A stretch of 64,000 nucleotides of DNA, taken from Fidelibacterota bacterium. GTDB taxonomy: Bacteria; Pseudomonadota; Alphaproteobacteria; Rhodospirillales; Rhodospirillaceae. The stretch spans positions 22,799-86,798 of the forward strand of contig CANJPG010000002.1 of the NCBI GenBank assembly GCA_947476065.1, written 5' to 3'. The notes under the pieces are model-generated. The model searched no databases, was not told where the DNA came from, and worked only from the letters and a program-made list of their open reading frames with translations. Position numbers and translations under genes: made by a program. Shown piece by piece: positions 25,890 to 34,479 of the stretch (positions are counted from its first letter, which is position 1; every line of letters begins with the position of its first letter).

Positions 25890-27008
25890 TTATTTTTCCA
25901 CCACTGCTGAGCCGCCTTTAAATTCGATTGCCAGACTTACGGCACGACGCACGGCTTCTATATCAACATCGAAGTCGTTAGATAAACCGACCTTTGAACC
26001 ATCATCGACAATCCTAGCGGGTATGCGTTCATAGATTTGGCCCAGAACGGCTGCAAAGCCCTTCGCCCCCAATCCGCCTTGTATATGGATCGGCAGGAAA
26101 TCGATGATGATGCAGTCTCGTGGAGCGAATGGGGTTAGGCTGCCATTGGATCCCGAGACCACGACAGCGATTTCGGCTGATCGCATCAGCCTTATCTGCT
26201 CAGCCGCTGGTTTGCCGGCAAACTCCACATACTCGAAGCCATTGGCTTCCAAGAACGCCCATACCTCAGCTTCATTCAGCAATTTTCTATGGGTCGCGTC
26301 ACGGCGTCCGATAAAGATGCGTTTTGGTCCTGCGTCACCGGCGCTAATGGCATTGGCAAGTAATCTTTCCCGCATCCGGAATATACCCTCATCCCAGAAC
26401 GCATATCCGGCGGAGGACAATGCATTGGGACATGAGGCCGTCCAGACATTCCTAAAAAACGGCGCCGGCAGCCGGGAAATCTTTTTCAAGCGGCTCTTTG
26501 GAACGCCGTAGAGTTCGATAAACGAGAGCCAGGAATCAGGAACGTCGTCGAACACCGCAACCGGAAATCGCTCAAGCAGACCGGACATTTCGAACGCAGC
26601 TAGGCGATATAAGAATTCAAAAATGAAGTGACCGAAATATTTTGCATCCCCAGAATAACCACCCAAAAAACAGCATTCCTCGCTAACATAGGGTCGCGGC
26701 CTAGTATCGTTGATGATCTGGGCCTTGTAGTAGTGCGCAAACTCCTGCGGTACGTAATCTCTATGTGACTGATGCACAAACGCTACATGCTTGGACTCAG
26801 CCATGACGTAGCTTTTGCCAAAGATGACAGCGTTACTCACCCGCCCGCAATACGCCAAGTTTAAGCGATAGGCCTCGACGCCCACGCCAGATATCAATGA
26901 TTGGAGAGGACGGTGAAGCGTAAAATCGCCGCGATTTAAATATTGAAATGGCTGCCCCTGGCCGTCGCAGATCAACTCAAGCGGAACGCTAATAACGCCG
27001 GAGGACAT
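25890..27008 (-). CDS. GT61-type (DUF563) glycosyltransferase, paralogue
   Basis: A 372-residue paralogue of the 24703-25848 product. The same blocks are present: ECCFLGGYSGDAKYFGHFIF, KRIFIGRRDATHRKLLNEAE and SGSNGSLTPFAPRDCIIIDF. It is the first gene of the minus operon. Its ATG lies 19 bp from a 16-bp palindrome at 27027-27042, which may act as an operator. The two transferases would be expected to add successive or alternative sugars. Local base composition is comparatively AT-rich, a possible sign of transfer. Confidence 0.82.
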   Translation of the reverse strand: MSSGVISVPLELICDGQGQPFQYLNRGDFTLHRPLQSLISGVGVEAYRLNLAYCGRVSNAVIFGKSYVMAESKHVAFVHQSHRDYVPQEFAHYYKAQIINDTRPRPYVSEECCFLGGYSGDAKYFGHFIFEFLYRLAAFEMSGLLERFPVAVFDDVPDSWLSFIELYGVPKSRLKKISRLPAPFFRNVWTASCPNALSSAGYAFWDEGIFRMRERLLANAISAGDAGPKRIFIGRRDATHRKLLNEAEVWAFLEANGFEYVEFAGKPAAEQIRLMRSAEIAVVVSGSNGSLTPFAPRDCIIIDFLPIHIQGGLGAKGFAAVLGQIYERIPARIVDDGSKVGLSNDFDVDIEAVRRAVSLAIEFKGGSAVVEK

Positions 27009-27383
27009 CAGAGGGAACCGGGATACGCAATCGGACGATTGCAGGAATTCAATGCCAATTTCCTCACCTGCTTAAGAATTGGTGATAGGGCCAAAAAAAA
27101 CGCATAGTTCCCCGCGTATTGGTCGCGAGAAGGTGGCAGTTCTGGCCTAAAATCCCAATCCGTTCAAGCGACAAGCGGTCGGCGCGGGAAGTTGCTGTAA
27201 GCGCCCTCTTCACCATTTCGAGAGTTTTATACTATATGCTGACGCTCACCTGCACGCAGAGCCGCACGCTAAAAAATGAAACTTAAGATTGATTAAATTC
27301 GATTTTTGCATTGGCGTTGATCTGACACCTCTGTTGCTCCCTTTGCATACCCGCCAACGACCTAAACTGAAGGCGAAACCAGC
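27009..27383. other. Intergenic control region between the two divergent sugar operons
   Basis: This 375-bp stretch holds no convincing gene and separates the starts of the minus (GT61) and plus (RmlC-like) operons, so both main promoters should lie here. It is AT-rich relative to its surroundings. Visible elements are the palindrome at 27027-27042, a second inverted pair CCAATT/AATTGG at 27055-27060 and 27077-27082, an A8 run near 27093-27100 and a -10-like TATACT at 27228-27233 for the plus direction without a clear -35. Confidence 0.6.
27027..27042. promoter_or_regulatory. Perfect 16-bp palindrome, candidate operator
   Basis: GCAATCG-GA-CGATTGC: two 7-bp arms with a 2-bp centre, 19 bp upstream of the first minus-operon gene. 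Size and symmetry fit a binding site for a dimeric regulator, or a short RNA hairpin in the leader. No regulator gene is nearby. Confidence 0.4.
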
Positions 27384-27914
27384 GTGAATATCGAAAAAAC
27401 CAAGCTCGACGGCGTACTGCTCATCAAGCCCGAGGTCTTCGAAGACCACCGCGGTTGGTACACTATGACCTATAACGAGCGGGAGTATACGGCGGCGCTC
27501 GAGCCACACGGTGTATCCGGACTGCGATTCGTCGAAGACGATATCTCGATCTCAAGCGCCAACGTGCTGCGCGGCATCCACGGCGACCGCCGCACGACCA
27601 AGTTGATCAGTTGTCTGGAAGGCAAATTCTACCTTGTTGTCATCAACAATATCGAAGGCCACAAGCAGTACCGTCAATGGACGGCGTTTACACTGTCGGA
27701 ACACAATCGCCATCAAGTTCTGGTGCCCGCGGGCTTCGGTAACGGCCATCTTGTAATTAGCGAGCGGGCGATTTTCAGCTACAAACAAAGCGCCTATTAC
27801 GACCCGGCTTCCCAATTCACACTTGTCTGGAACGACCCTGCCTTGGGCATCTGGTGGCCGACATCTGACCCGGTGCTTTCACGCCGGGATCAGGTCGGCC
27901 ATTTCGTGACCTGA
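27384..27914 (+). CDS. RmlC-like NDP-sugar 3,5-epimerase (cupin)
   Basis: A 176-residue RmlC-family protein: FEDHRGWYTMTYNE, then LRGIHGD with the catalytic His, GFGNGHLVIS, YKQSAYYDP with the second-site Tyr, and NDPALGIWWP at the end. The LRGLHYQ consensus is altered (RGIHGD) as in GDP-heptose epimerases of the DmhB/MlghB kind rather than dTDP-rhamnose enzymes. It probably epimerises the 4-keto-heptose at C3 and/or C5. It starts with GTG 27384, 10 bp after AAGG, and is the first gene of the plus operon. Confidence 0.83.
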   Translation: MNIEKTKLDGVLLIKPEVFEDHRGWYTMTYNEREYTAALEPHGVSGLRFVEDDISISSANVLRGIHGDRRTTKLISCLEGKFYLVVINNIEGHKQYRQWTAFTLSEHNRHQVLVPAGFGNGHLVISERAIFSYKQSAYYDPASQFTLVWNDPALGIWWPTSDPVLSRRDQVGHFVT

Positions 27915-27937
27915 ATTGTCTGACAACGCGAGCAATC

Positions 27938-28516
27938 ATGAATTCTCTATCCAATGCGCAGGCGATTTCCGAAGCCATCTCGGTGAATATCGCGAACCTG
28001 GAAAAGCTTAAAGCCCAGATCGGCGATATCGAACGGGCCGCCAATATTATTGTCGAGGCTTTGCACGCAGGATGCGCCATCTACTTTTGCGGTAATGGCG
28101 GCTCGGCGGCCGACGCCCAACATCTTGCCGCCGAGCTTTCGGGGCGTTTCCTGAAAAACCGTCGTCCTCTGCCAGGTGTCGCGCTGACCACCAATTCCTC
28201 GGCCTTGACGGCCATCGGAAATGATTTTGGTTTCGACGAGGTCTTCTCCCGCCAATTGGAAGGCGTGGCAAAAAAAGGGGACGTGCTGGTGTCGCTCTCG
28301 ACCAGCGGCAACAGCGCGAATGTGGTCAAAGCAATCGAGAGCGCGCTTGCGCACGGCATGAAAACCATCGGCCTAACGGGCGAGCGTGACAGCGCTATGT
28401 CGGCGAAGTGCAGCATATGCTTGAAGATGCCGTCGGCCGCCACGCCGCGTATTCAGGAAATGCACATCCTCGTTGGCCATATCTTGTGCGAACTGGCAGA
28501 GAACGCCGTCACTTGA
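27938..28516 (+). CDS. gmhA: Sedoheptulose 7-phosphate isomerase GmhA
   Basis: A 192-residue SIS-domain protein. The family block CGNGGSAADAQHLAAELSGR (residues 51-70), SLSTSGNSANVVKA near residue 115 and the C-terminal IQEMHILVGHILCE are those of GmhA. It converts sedoheptulose 7-phosphate to D-glycero-D-manno-heptose 7-phosphate, the entry step for both ADP- and GDP-heptose. Length is as usual for the family. The stop overlaps a possible TTG start of the next gene (28513). Confidence 0.95.
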   Translation: MNSLSNAQAISEAISVNIANLEKLKAQIGDIERAANIIVEALHAGCAIYFCGNGGSAADAQHLAAELSGRFLKNRRPLPGVALTTNSSALTAIGNDFGFDEVFSRQLEGVAKKGDVLVSLSTSGNSANVVKAIESALAHGMKTIGLTGERDSAMSAKCSICLKMPSAATPRIQEMHILVGHILCELAENAVT

Positions 28517-28527
28517 CCAGCAAGCCT

Positions 28528-29748
28528 ATGATGGCCGGCCGCCAATGTGTGATTCTCGTGGGGGGCAGGGGTACGCGCCTGGGCGCTTTGACGCAGAATT
28601 GCCCCAAACCCTTGCTGGCAGTGGGTGGGCGGCCATTTGTGAGCTACCTGATTCAAGAGGCCGCGCGTCACGGCTTCAGACGCATACTACTTTTGGCCGG
28701 CTTCAAAGCCGAATCCTTTGCCGATGAATTGGCCGCACTCCACAAGCATGCGCCGGGCAATGTTGAACTTTCCATCGTCACCGAGCCGGTGCCTCTCGGC
28801 ACAGCGGGCGCCTTAAAATTTGCGGCGGCGCGGCTTGACACACATTTCCTCTTGCTCAACGGCGACAGTATTTTCGATGTGAACCTTCTCGATTTGGCCG
28901 CGCCGCCATTTCCCGCCGGCATCATTGGGCGGTTGGCCCTGAAACCGGAGCAGGACACTGCCCGCTATGGAACCGTGGCCTTTGAGGACGGCTATGTCCG
29001 TAAGTTCATTGAGAAAAACCCCGCAAGTGAACCTGGACTGATCAACGGTGGGGTCTATTGGCTAAGCCGTCAGATCGTTGCTCATATCGCAGACGGCTTC
29101 GTTTCGTTGGAGAACGATGTTTTGCCAAAACTGGCTACCGGCGGACATCTCCAGGGCACAGTTTATGACCGCTTCATGCTGGATATCGGGCTCCCTGACA
29201 CCCTTCAACAGGCCCAATCCGGTGTCCCTGCGCGGATGCACAGACCGGCGGTTTTTTTTGACCGCGATGGCGTCCTCAACAAGGACGTCGGATACGCTCA
29301 TCGCAGCGACCAGATCGTCTGGATCGATGGAGCAATAGCGGCCGTCAAGACTTTCAACGATGCCGGATATTACGTTTTTGTGGTCACAAATCAGGCTGGC
29401 GTGGCGCGCGGGCTTTATGCCGAAGCCGACGTACAGGCCCTCCATTTCTGGATGAACGATGAGCTTGCGCGGTCGGGCGGCCATATCGACGCTTTCATGT
29501 ATTGCCCGCATCATCCCCAAGGAACGGTGGCAAAATACACAAGGGCTTCGCAGCACCGCAAACCGGCCCCCGGGATGATTGTCGACCTCTTGAACGCCTG
29601 GCCCATAGTCCGTGACCGCAGCTTTCTAATCGGCGATAAAGATACAGATATCGCAGCAGCGGAAGCCGCGGGGGTGCGCGGATACCTGTACAAAGGCGGT
29701 AATATGGCTAATTTTGCCAGGAAATGCGCTGGCATGCGTGAGTTATAG
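28528..29748 (+). CDS. Fused heptose-1-phosphate nucleotidyltransferase (HddC) and heptose bisphosphate phosphatase (GmhB)
   Basis: A 406-residue fusion. Residues 6-230 are a nucleotidyltransferase (VGGRGTRLGALTQNCPKPLL, then LLNGDSIFDVN), matching HddC-type GDP-heptose synthesis. Residues 240-405 are a HAD phosphatase of GmhB type with FFDRDGVLNKD (Asp245 and Asp247), TNQAG and IGDKDTDIAAA. It would remove the 7-phosphate from heptose 1,7-bisphosphate and then activate the 1-phosphate. The GmhB zinc loop is altered: C326-P-H328 is kept, but the second pair (CxC before RKP) is Ser341-Gln-His343. The start is ATG 28528 or 28531; TTG 28513 overlaps the gmhA stop and is possible. Confidence 0.87.
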   Translation: MMAGRQCVILVGGRGTRLGALTQNCPKPLLAVGGRPFVSYLIQEAARHGFRRILLLAGFKAESFADELAALHKHAPGNVELSIVTEPVPLGTAGALKFAAARLDTHFLLLNGDSIFDVNLLDLAAPPFPAGIIGRLALKPEQDTARYGTVAFEDGYVRKFIEKNPASEPGLINGGVYWLSRQIVAHIADGFVSLENDVLPKLATGGHLQGTVYDRFMLDIGLPDTLQQAQSGVPARMHRPAVFFDRDGVLNKDVGYAHRSDQIVWIDGAIAAVKTFNDAGYYVFVVTNQAGVARGLYAEADVQALHFWMNDELARSGGHIDAFMYCPHHPQGTVAKYTRASQHRKPAPGMIVDLLNAWPIVRDRSFLIGDKDTDIAAAEAAGVRGYLYKGGNMANFARKCAGMREL

Positions 29749-29765
29749 CCCGGACGCGAGGGCTA
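29746..29765 (+). terminator. Hairpin after the HddC-GmhB gene, weak terminator candidate
   Basis: TAGCCC and GGGCTA form a 6-bp stem with an 8-base loop, beginning at the stop codon of the fusion gene. No T tract follows, so it may attenuate or protect the RNA rather than end transcription. Confidence 0.25.
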
Positions 29766-29823
29766 CGTTACCATTTCAGCTTAACGAATTGCGACGACAA
29801 AACTTTCATAAGGCAGACCACAC

Positions 29824-30531
29824 ATGAACGACCTCCTTCTATCCGAGGCAATGATTGCGCGGGTATTCTGGACCGAGTTGCGCGCCTCCGGATGCGCGCG
29901 GGACGCCGCGACCGACATCAACACAGCGGTCCTTCCGCACTCCCAGGAAGTTTCCAAGTCGTTCACCCATCAGACCGGCTCAATCTCATCACAGGCTGCG
30001 GAATTGATTTGGTTGCTCGCGCGCTACTTTCAACCCAAATCGATCGCCGAAGTCGGCACATTCATCGGCCGTTCGACACTGGCCCTCTACATGGGGGCCC
30101 GGCAGACAGTCGAGTTCCTGGCCACATGCGACTTCAGCCACAACACATGGCGCGCGCCGCCGACCGAGGCCGGCGATAAAATTCGTTATTTTGGGCTGAC
30201 GTCCAGCACGCAGATGTTTCAAAGGCTGGTCGAAGAAAATCGCAAGATCGAGCTGTTCTTGTTTGATGGGCGCATCGCGCCCGAAGACCTAGATCTCATC
30301 GAGCAACTTGCGACGCCGCAGTCCGTCTTCATTCTCGATGATTTCGAAGGCGTCGAAAAAGGCGTCGTCAATGCGCTGCATCTTCGGGAAAAGTTTAAGA
30401 ACTATCTGCTGCTTGCGCCGGACGCCAGTCTGGAAACGGGATGGAATGCTTCCAATTGTCTCGGTGTCATGCTACCCGCCTCTAGTCTGCGGCTCTCGCG
30501 GCAACAGCGCCTGCCGCTGAGCATGATGTGA
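29824..30531 (+). CDS. Predicted SAM-dependent methyltransferase (class I fold)
   Basis: A 235-residue protein with the motif I region IAEVGTFIGRSTLALYMGAR near residues 74-93, followed by IELFLFDGRIAPEDLDLIEQ and VFILDDFEGVEKG. The pattern is that of family-24-like O-methyltransferases or of class I enzymes seen in glycan clusters. No metal ligands can be named with confidence. It lies between the heptose-activation genes and a TPR-glycosyltransferase in the plus operon, so a glycan or sugar substrate is likely. Confidence 0.65.
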   Translation: MNDLLLSEAMIARVFWTELRASGCARDAATDINTAVLPHSQEVSKSFTHQTGSISSQAAELIWLLARYFQPKSIAEVGTFIGRSTLALYMGARQTVEFLATCDFSHNTWRAPPTEAGDKIRYFGLTSSTQMFQRLVEENRKIELFLFDGRIAPEDLDLIEQLATPQSVFILDDFEGVEKGVVNALHLREKFKNYLLLAPDASLETGWNASNCLGVMLPASSLRLSRQQRLPLSMM

Positions 30532-30581
30532 TATCAGCGCTAGAATAAGCCTTATCCGTCTCACAAAGCACGCTCTCCCCG

Positions 30582-32657
30582 ATGGTCAAAAAAGTTTTCA
30601 CGCTCCAAGAGGCTTTGAAGCTTGCGGCGGCCTATGCAGATGCCGGGCAGTTTGATAGCGCTGAAATCTTCTACCGCAGTGTATTGAGCAAAGCACCCGA
30701 CAACGCGGAGGCGCTCAGGGGCTTTGCACGCGCACTCGCTGGCCAGGGAAAAGAAAAGCCCGTGAACGCGGCCCCAGCGGGCGACACGCATGTATCTCTT
30801 CGGTCGCTGGCAAGCGCCGGCCGTTTTGAGGAAGCCGAGGCCGCGGTCCGAAATCTCCTCGTGGCAGCGCCCGCAAGCTTCGAACTCTACGACGCGTTGG
30901 GCATCATCCTGCGTGAGCAAAAGAAATACGGCGAAGCCTTAGAGGCCTACAAGAAATGTCTCGATATTGCCCCTGGCAACGCCACCGCGAGCAATAGTCT
31001 CGGCTTTGTCCTCTACCTGCAGGGCAAGCATAACGAAGCTTTGCCTTACTTCGAGGCTGCCATCGCCAGCGATCCAGGACATGCCGCCGCGCATTTCAGC
31101 TTAGCAAAGACGTTACGCAAACTGGGAGACCCGGTGCGGGCTGTCACTGCCGGACTTAAAGCAGTGCAACTCAGATCCGATATCCCGGCCCATCACCTTG
31201 AACTTGCGCACATCTTGAAAGAAGTCGGGGATGTAAATACCGCAAATTCGTGGGCCTTAAACTATGCCCTGCCCGCCATGCAAAAGTTCGCGGCTCAGGG
31301 ACGGCTCAGTCATCTCGCTGATCTGGTGTCGGCATACTATCTCTTCCTCAAAGTGCGAGACACCGAAGAGCAGTATGCGCAGTTTTGCGTGCCGGCCATG
31401 GAACTCTTTTATAACGCCGTAAAAAACGCTCAAGACCTTTTGGACGCGGCGCCGCCGATATTGGCTTCATCTCAAGCAGGCAAACGCAAGGTGGCTTTTT
31501 TTGCCGAAACAATTAGTCCCCTCGCTCACACGCGAAATCTGTTCAACTATTCCAGCGCAGTGGTTAACCGACCGGATTTGAATATTCAGCCGGTTCTTTA
31601 TTACGGCGAGGCCAGCGGCCAAGACGTTCTCGATCAATATCACGAGCAAGGCATCGCAACATTCAAGGTCCCGACCGACAGCGCCATCGAAACGCCGGGC
31701 TTATGGCTGCGCCAAAATTTGCGCGACAACGGAATAGACACCTGCGTCATTCTCGGCACAATTTCGCCGACATTTATTTTCATGCTGGGCTTGCGTGTGG
31801 CGCCAATCCAGATTTGGTGGTCGCAAAAATATCATGGCCTCAAGCTCGACAATATTGACGGTTATCTGACGCTGGGCGGCTTCGAACCCACGCGTGAAAT
31901 TCAGGGCCGGGTTTGGCGATGCATTCCCGGCCTGTTTGGTCCCGAGATCACGGCGCCGCTGACGTCTGACGAAATGGCCAAGGTAGCTGTGATACGCCGA
32001 ACGTATCTTAGAGATCGCTTCACATTGCTAGCCGGCGTCATCGGGCGGGAAGAAAAGATCGACAATGACGAATATTGGGACTGTGTCGCGACGATACTCA
32101 ATAAGCACCCCGAAATCGTCTTTATCTGGTCGGGTCAGAGCGAACGCCCCACGATCAAAAGCCGCATCGAAGCACGCGGACTCATGGACCGCTGTCACTA
32201 CATCGGCTGGGTTCAGACCAAGCTTTATGCCAATGCCGTTGATCTTTACCTCGATTCATTCCCCTTCCCAGGCGGCCATACGCTGATCGAAGCCATGGTG
32301 GCCGGAAGGCCGGCGATCTCGCTGGTGACGGACGCCGGCCGGCGCATCGGTATCCCGATTTTCGCCGAACCCTGGCTCAAAAACGACGGTGGAGAAACCC
32401 TGAGGCGCCACAACTTCGAGCCGATATTTACCGGGCCCGGTGGGGAATATCTGCTGCCCTTCGTCGCCGACACCCAAACCTATATCGAAAGGGCTCTCGC
32501 GCTGATTGAAAACCCCGGTTTTCGGGAGCGCTGGGTAGCCGCCAGCCGGCGATTTGTCCTGGAATATCTGACGGATATGAACCGGCCGGCGGAGATGCTA
32601 AATATGCACATCATGGACGTAATCCGTGATAGAGAACGGATTATTAAGGCATCATAA
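30582..32657 (+). CDS. TPR-repeat glycosyltransferase (GT41/GT4-like)
   Basis: A 691-residue protein. TPR units cover roughly residues 5-50 and 85-230 (NSLGFVLYLQGKHNEALPYF). The transferase domain starts near residue 300 and shows IWWSQKYHGLKL, a GVIGREEKIDNDEYWDCVA block and GWVQTKLYANAVDLYLDSFP followed by GGHTLIEAMVAGRPAISLV. This last pattern matches the UDP/GDP-sugar-binding C-terminal half of O-GlcNAc-transferase-like (GT41) and GT4 enzymes. TPR-linked GT41 proteins usually glycosylate proteins. This one differs in type from the three TPR-transferases at 1-5356. Confidence 0.83.
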   Translation: MVKKVFTLQEALKLAAAYADAGQFDSAEIFYRSVLSKAPDNAEALRGFARALAGQGKEKPVNAAPAGDTHVSLRSLASAGRFEEAEAAVRNLLVAAPASFELYDALGIILREQKKYGEALEAYKKCLDIAPGNATASNSLGFVLYLQGKHNEALPYFEAAIASDPGHAAAHFSLAKTLRKLGDPVRAVTAGLKAVQLRSDIPAHHLELAHILKEVGDVNTANSWALNYALPAMQKFAAQGRLSHLADLVSAYYLFLKVRDTEEQYAQFCVPAMELFYNAVKNAQDLLDAAPPILASSQAGKRKVAFFAETISPLAHTRNLFNYSSAVVNRPDLNIQPVLYYGEASGQDVLDQYHEQGIATFKVPTDSAIETPGLWLRQNLRDNGIDTCVILGTISPTFIFMLGLRVAPIQIWWSQKYHGLKLDNIDGYLTLGGFEPTREIQGRVWRCIPGLFGPEITAPLTSDEMAKVAVIRRTYLRDRFTLLAGVIGREEKIDNDEYWDCVATILNKHPEIVFIWSGQSERPTIKSRIEARGLMDRCHYIGWVQTKLYANAVDLYLDSFPFPGGHTLIEAMVAGRPAISLVTDAGRRIGIPIFAEPWLKNDGGETLRRHNFEPIFTGPGGEYLLPFVADTQTYIERALALIENPGFRERWVAASRRFVLEYLTDMNRPAEMLNMHIMDVIRDRERIIKAS

Positions 32658-32701
32658 GCGATAAATCCGCCCCATACCCAGGTCCTACAGCGAGAGCCGA
32701 G

Positions 32702-33178
32702 ATGAACCAAATTCTGACCAAAAGCGTCATGCATCCTTTGATCGATCCTCCCACCGAGGAAGAGCGCGCGGCATGGCCCAAGGAAACCGTTTTTGACATG
32801 CCGGCGATGCATCGCGATGCCCGCGGCGACATGGTGCCGATCCTCGATGCCATGATGAAGAGCTGCGTGCTTATCAGGTCGGCGGTCGGCGCGGTGCGCG
32901 CCAACCACTATCACCGCACCGACTGGCATTACTGCTACATGCTGGACGGCGCCGTGGAATATATCTACCGCCCGATCGGCTCCAAGGAAACTCCGACGGT
33001 CGTACGTGCGGTCGGCGGTCAGTGCGTCTTCACGCCGCCGATGCTTGAACATGCGATGGTCTTCACGAAGCCGACCAATATGCTGACCCTTGGCCGTAAC
33101 TTCCGCACGCAGGAAGTCTATGAAGCCGACATCGTCCGCATCGATCCGCTCGAGAAGCTGGTCAGCATCAAGCTTTAA
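32702..33178 (+). CDS. Cupin-domain protein of sugar cluster
   Basis: A 158-residue single-cupin protein. The metal-site pattern is visible: NHYHRTDWHYCYMLDG (two His plus a later acidic side chain), a YRPIGSKE turn and PPMLEHAMVF with the last His. Small cupins next to sugar C-methyltransferases and Gfo/Idh/MocA oxidoreductases are often isomerases or epimerases acting on keto-sugars; that is inference. Its TAA stop overlaps the C-methyltransferase ATG by one base (TAATG), which ties it to that enzyme. Confidence 0.78.
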   Translation: MNQILTKSVMHPLIDPPTEEERAAWPKETVFDMPAMHRDARGDMVPILDAMMKSCVLIRSAVGAVRANHYHRTDWHYCYMLDGAVEYIYRPIGSKETPTVVRAVGGQCVFTPPMLEHAMVFTKPTNMLTLGRNFRTQEVYEADIVRIDPLEKLVSIKL

Positions 33179-34467
33179 TGAGCGCCAATAAGGTCCATAG
33201 CAAGCGCACGGCCTGCCGGCTTTGCGGCGGCCCTGACTTTGACGTTGCGTTTCGGCTGAAGCCCACGCCACCGGCCAATGCCTATCTCCAGAAAGATGAG
33301 CTTGGCACGCCGGAACCTTGCTTTCCCCTGGACCTCTATGTCTGCCGTGCCTGTCATCATGCGCAGTTGCTGGACATCGTCGATCCGTCGGTGATGTTTC
33401 GCCACTACGCATATGTATCCGGCACGTCATCGGTCTTTGTTCAGCACCTCAAGGAACTGCGCGACGACGTTTTAGGGCGCTGTCTGAACAAGTCCCCTTT
33501 CATGGTGGAGATTGGCTCCAACGACGGCACGCTGCTGAAGCTGTTCAAAGAGCGTGGCGTTAAAGTGCTGGGCGTCGAGCCCGCGGATAATCTGGCGGCC
33601 TTCGCCAACGAAAACGGCCGCCCTACCCTGAATGCCTTTTTCAATTCAGACACCGCTGCGGCGGTTCGGGCCAAAGACGGACCCGCTCATATCATCTGTG
33701 CCAACAACGTGCTCGCCCATATCGATGCGCTGAGCGACGTCTTCGGCGGCATCAAGGATTTGATGGACAAGGACGGGCTGTGCGTATTCGAGGTGTCCTA
33801 TCTAGTCGACGTGATCGAAAAAGGCCTGTTCGATACGATTTACCATGAACATGTCAGTTACCATTCGGTCGGCCCCGTGATCGGATTCCTTGCGCGCGCA
33901 GGATTGGAGCTTTTCGCCGCGCAGCGCATCAGCACGCAGGGCGGAAGCATCCGCTTTTTTGTTCAGCATGCTAATGGCCCCTATAAACATGACGGCTCCG
34001 TCGAACAGTTGTTGGGCTACGAACAGGAACTGGGGCTGGGCACCTTGTCGCCCTTCAATGCCCTCGCCGCACGCATCGAGCGATCTTCCGAGGCGCTGCG
34101 CGCCAAAATCAAGGACAGCAAGTCGAAGGGGGCGCGTGTCGGCGGCTACGGCGCGCCGGCAAAGGTGACCACCTTGATGCATCACTTTGGCCTCGGCGCT
34201 GACGACGTCGAATTCTTGGCCGACGACAATCCGCTCAAGCAGGGCCTCTACACGCCGGGCAAACATGTACCGATCGTGGATACATCGGCGATCTCCCGTA
34301 ATGCTCCGGACTACGTCGTAATCTTCGCCTGGAATTTTGCACGTTCCATCGTCGAGACACATCGTGCATTTGTCGACAAGGGCGGCAAGTTTGTGATTCC
34401 GCTTCCGTCGCTGGTGGAAGTCAGTTCCGCGAATATCGATCAATATCTCGCGACGACAAAAAATTAG
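33178..34467 (+). CDS. NDP-sugar C-methyltransferase (NovU/TylC3 family)
   Basis: A 429-residue protein with the three-part layout of sugar C-methyltransferases: an N-terminal zinc site (Cys13, Cys16, Cys56, Cys59 in CRLCGG and CRACHH), a SAM domain with VEIGSNDGTLLKLFKE near residue 109, and a C-terminal domain with GYGAPAKVTTLMHHFG and FLADDNPLKQGLYTPG. The family also shows YHEHVSYHS, present here, whose Tyr/His residues are catalytic. Such enzymes methylate the carbon next to a keto group of an NDP-keto-deoxy-sugar, making a branched sugar. It lies upstream of a Gfo/Idh/MocA gene and an RmlB-like dehydratase. Confidence 0.92.
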   Translation: MSANKVHSKRTACRLCGGPDFDVAFRLKPTPPANAYLQKDELGTPEPCFPLDLYVCRACHHAQLLDIVDPSVMFRHYAYVSGTSSVFVQHLKELRDDVLGRCLNKSPFMVEIGSNDGTLLKLFKERGVKVLGVEPADNLAAFANENGRPTLNAFFNSDTAAAVRAKDGPAHIICANNVLAHIDALSDVFGGIKDLMDKDGLCVFEVSYLVDVIEKGLFDTIYHEHVSYHSVGPVIGFLARAGLELFAAQRISTQGGSIRFFVQHANGPYKHDGSVEQLLGYEQELGLGTLSPFNALAARIERSSEALRAKIKDSKSKGARVGGYGAPAKVTTLMHHFGLGADDVEFLADDNPLKQGLYTPGKHVPIVDTSAISRNAPDYVVIFAWNFARSIVETHRAFVDKGGKFVIPLPSLVEVSSANIDQYLATTKN

Positions 34468-34479
34468 GCGGTACGGCCC

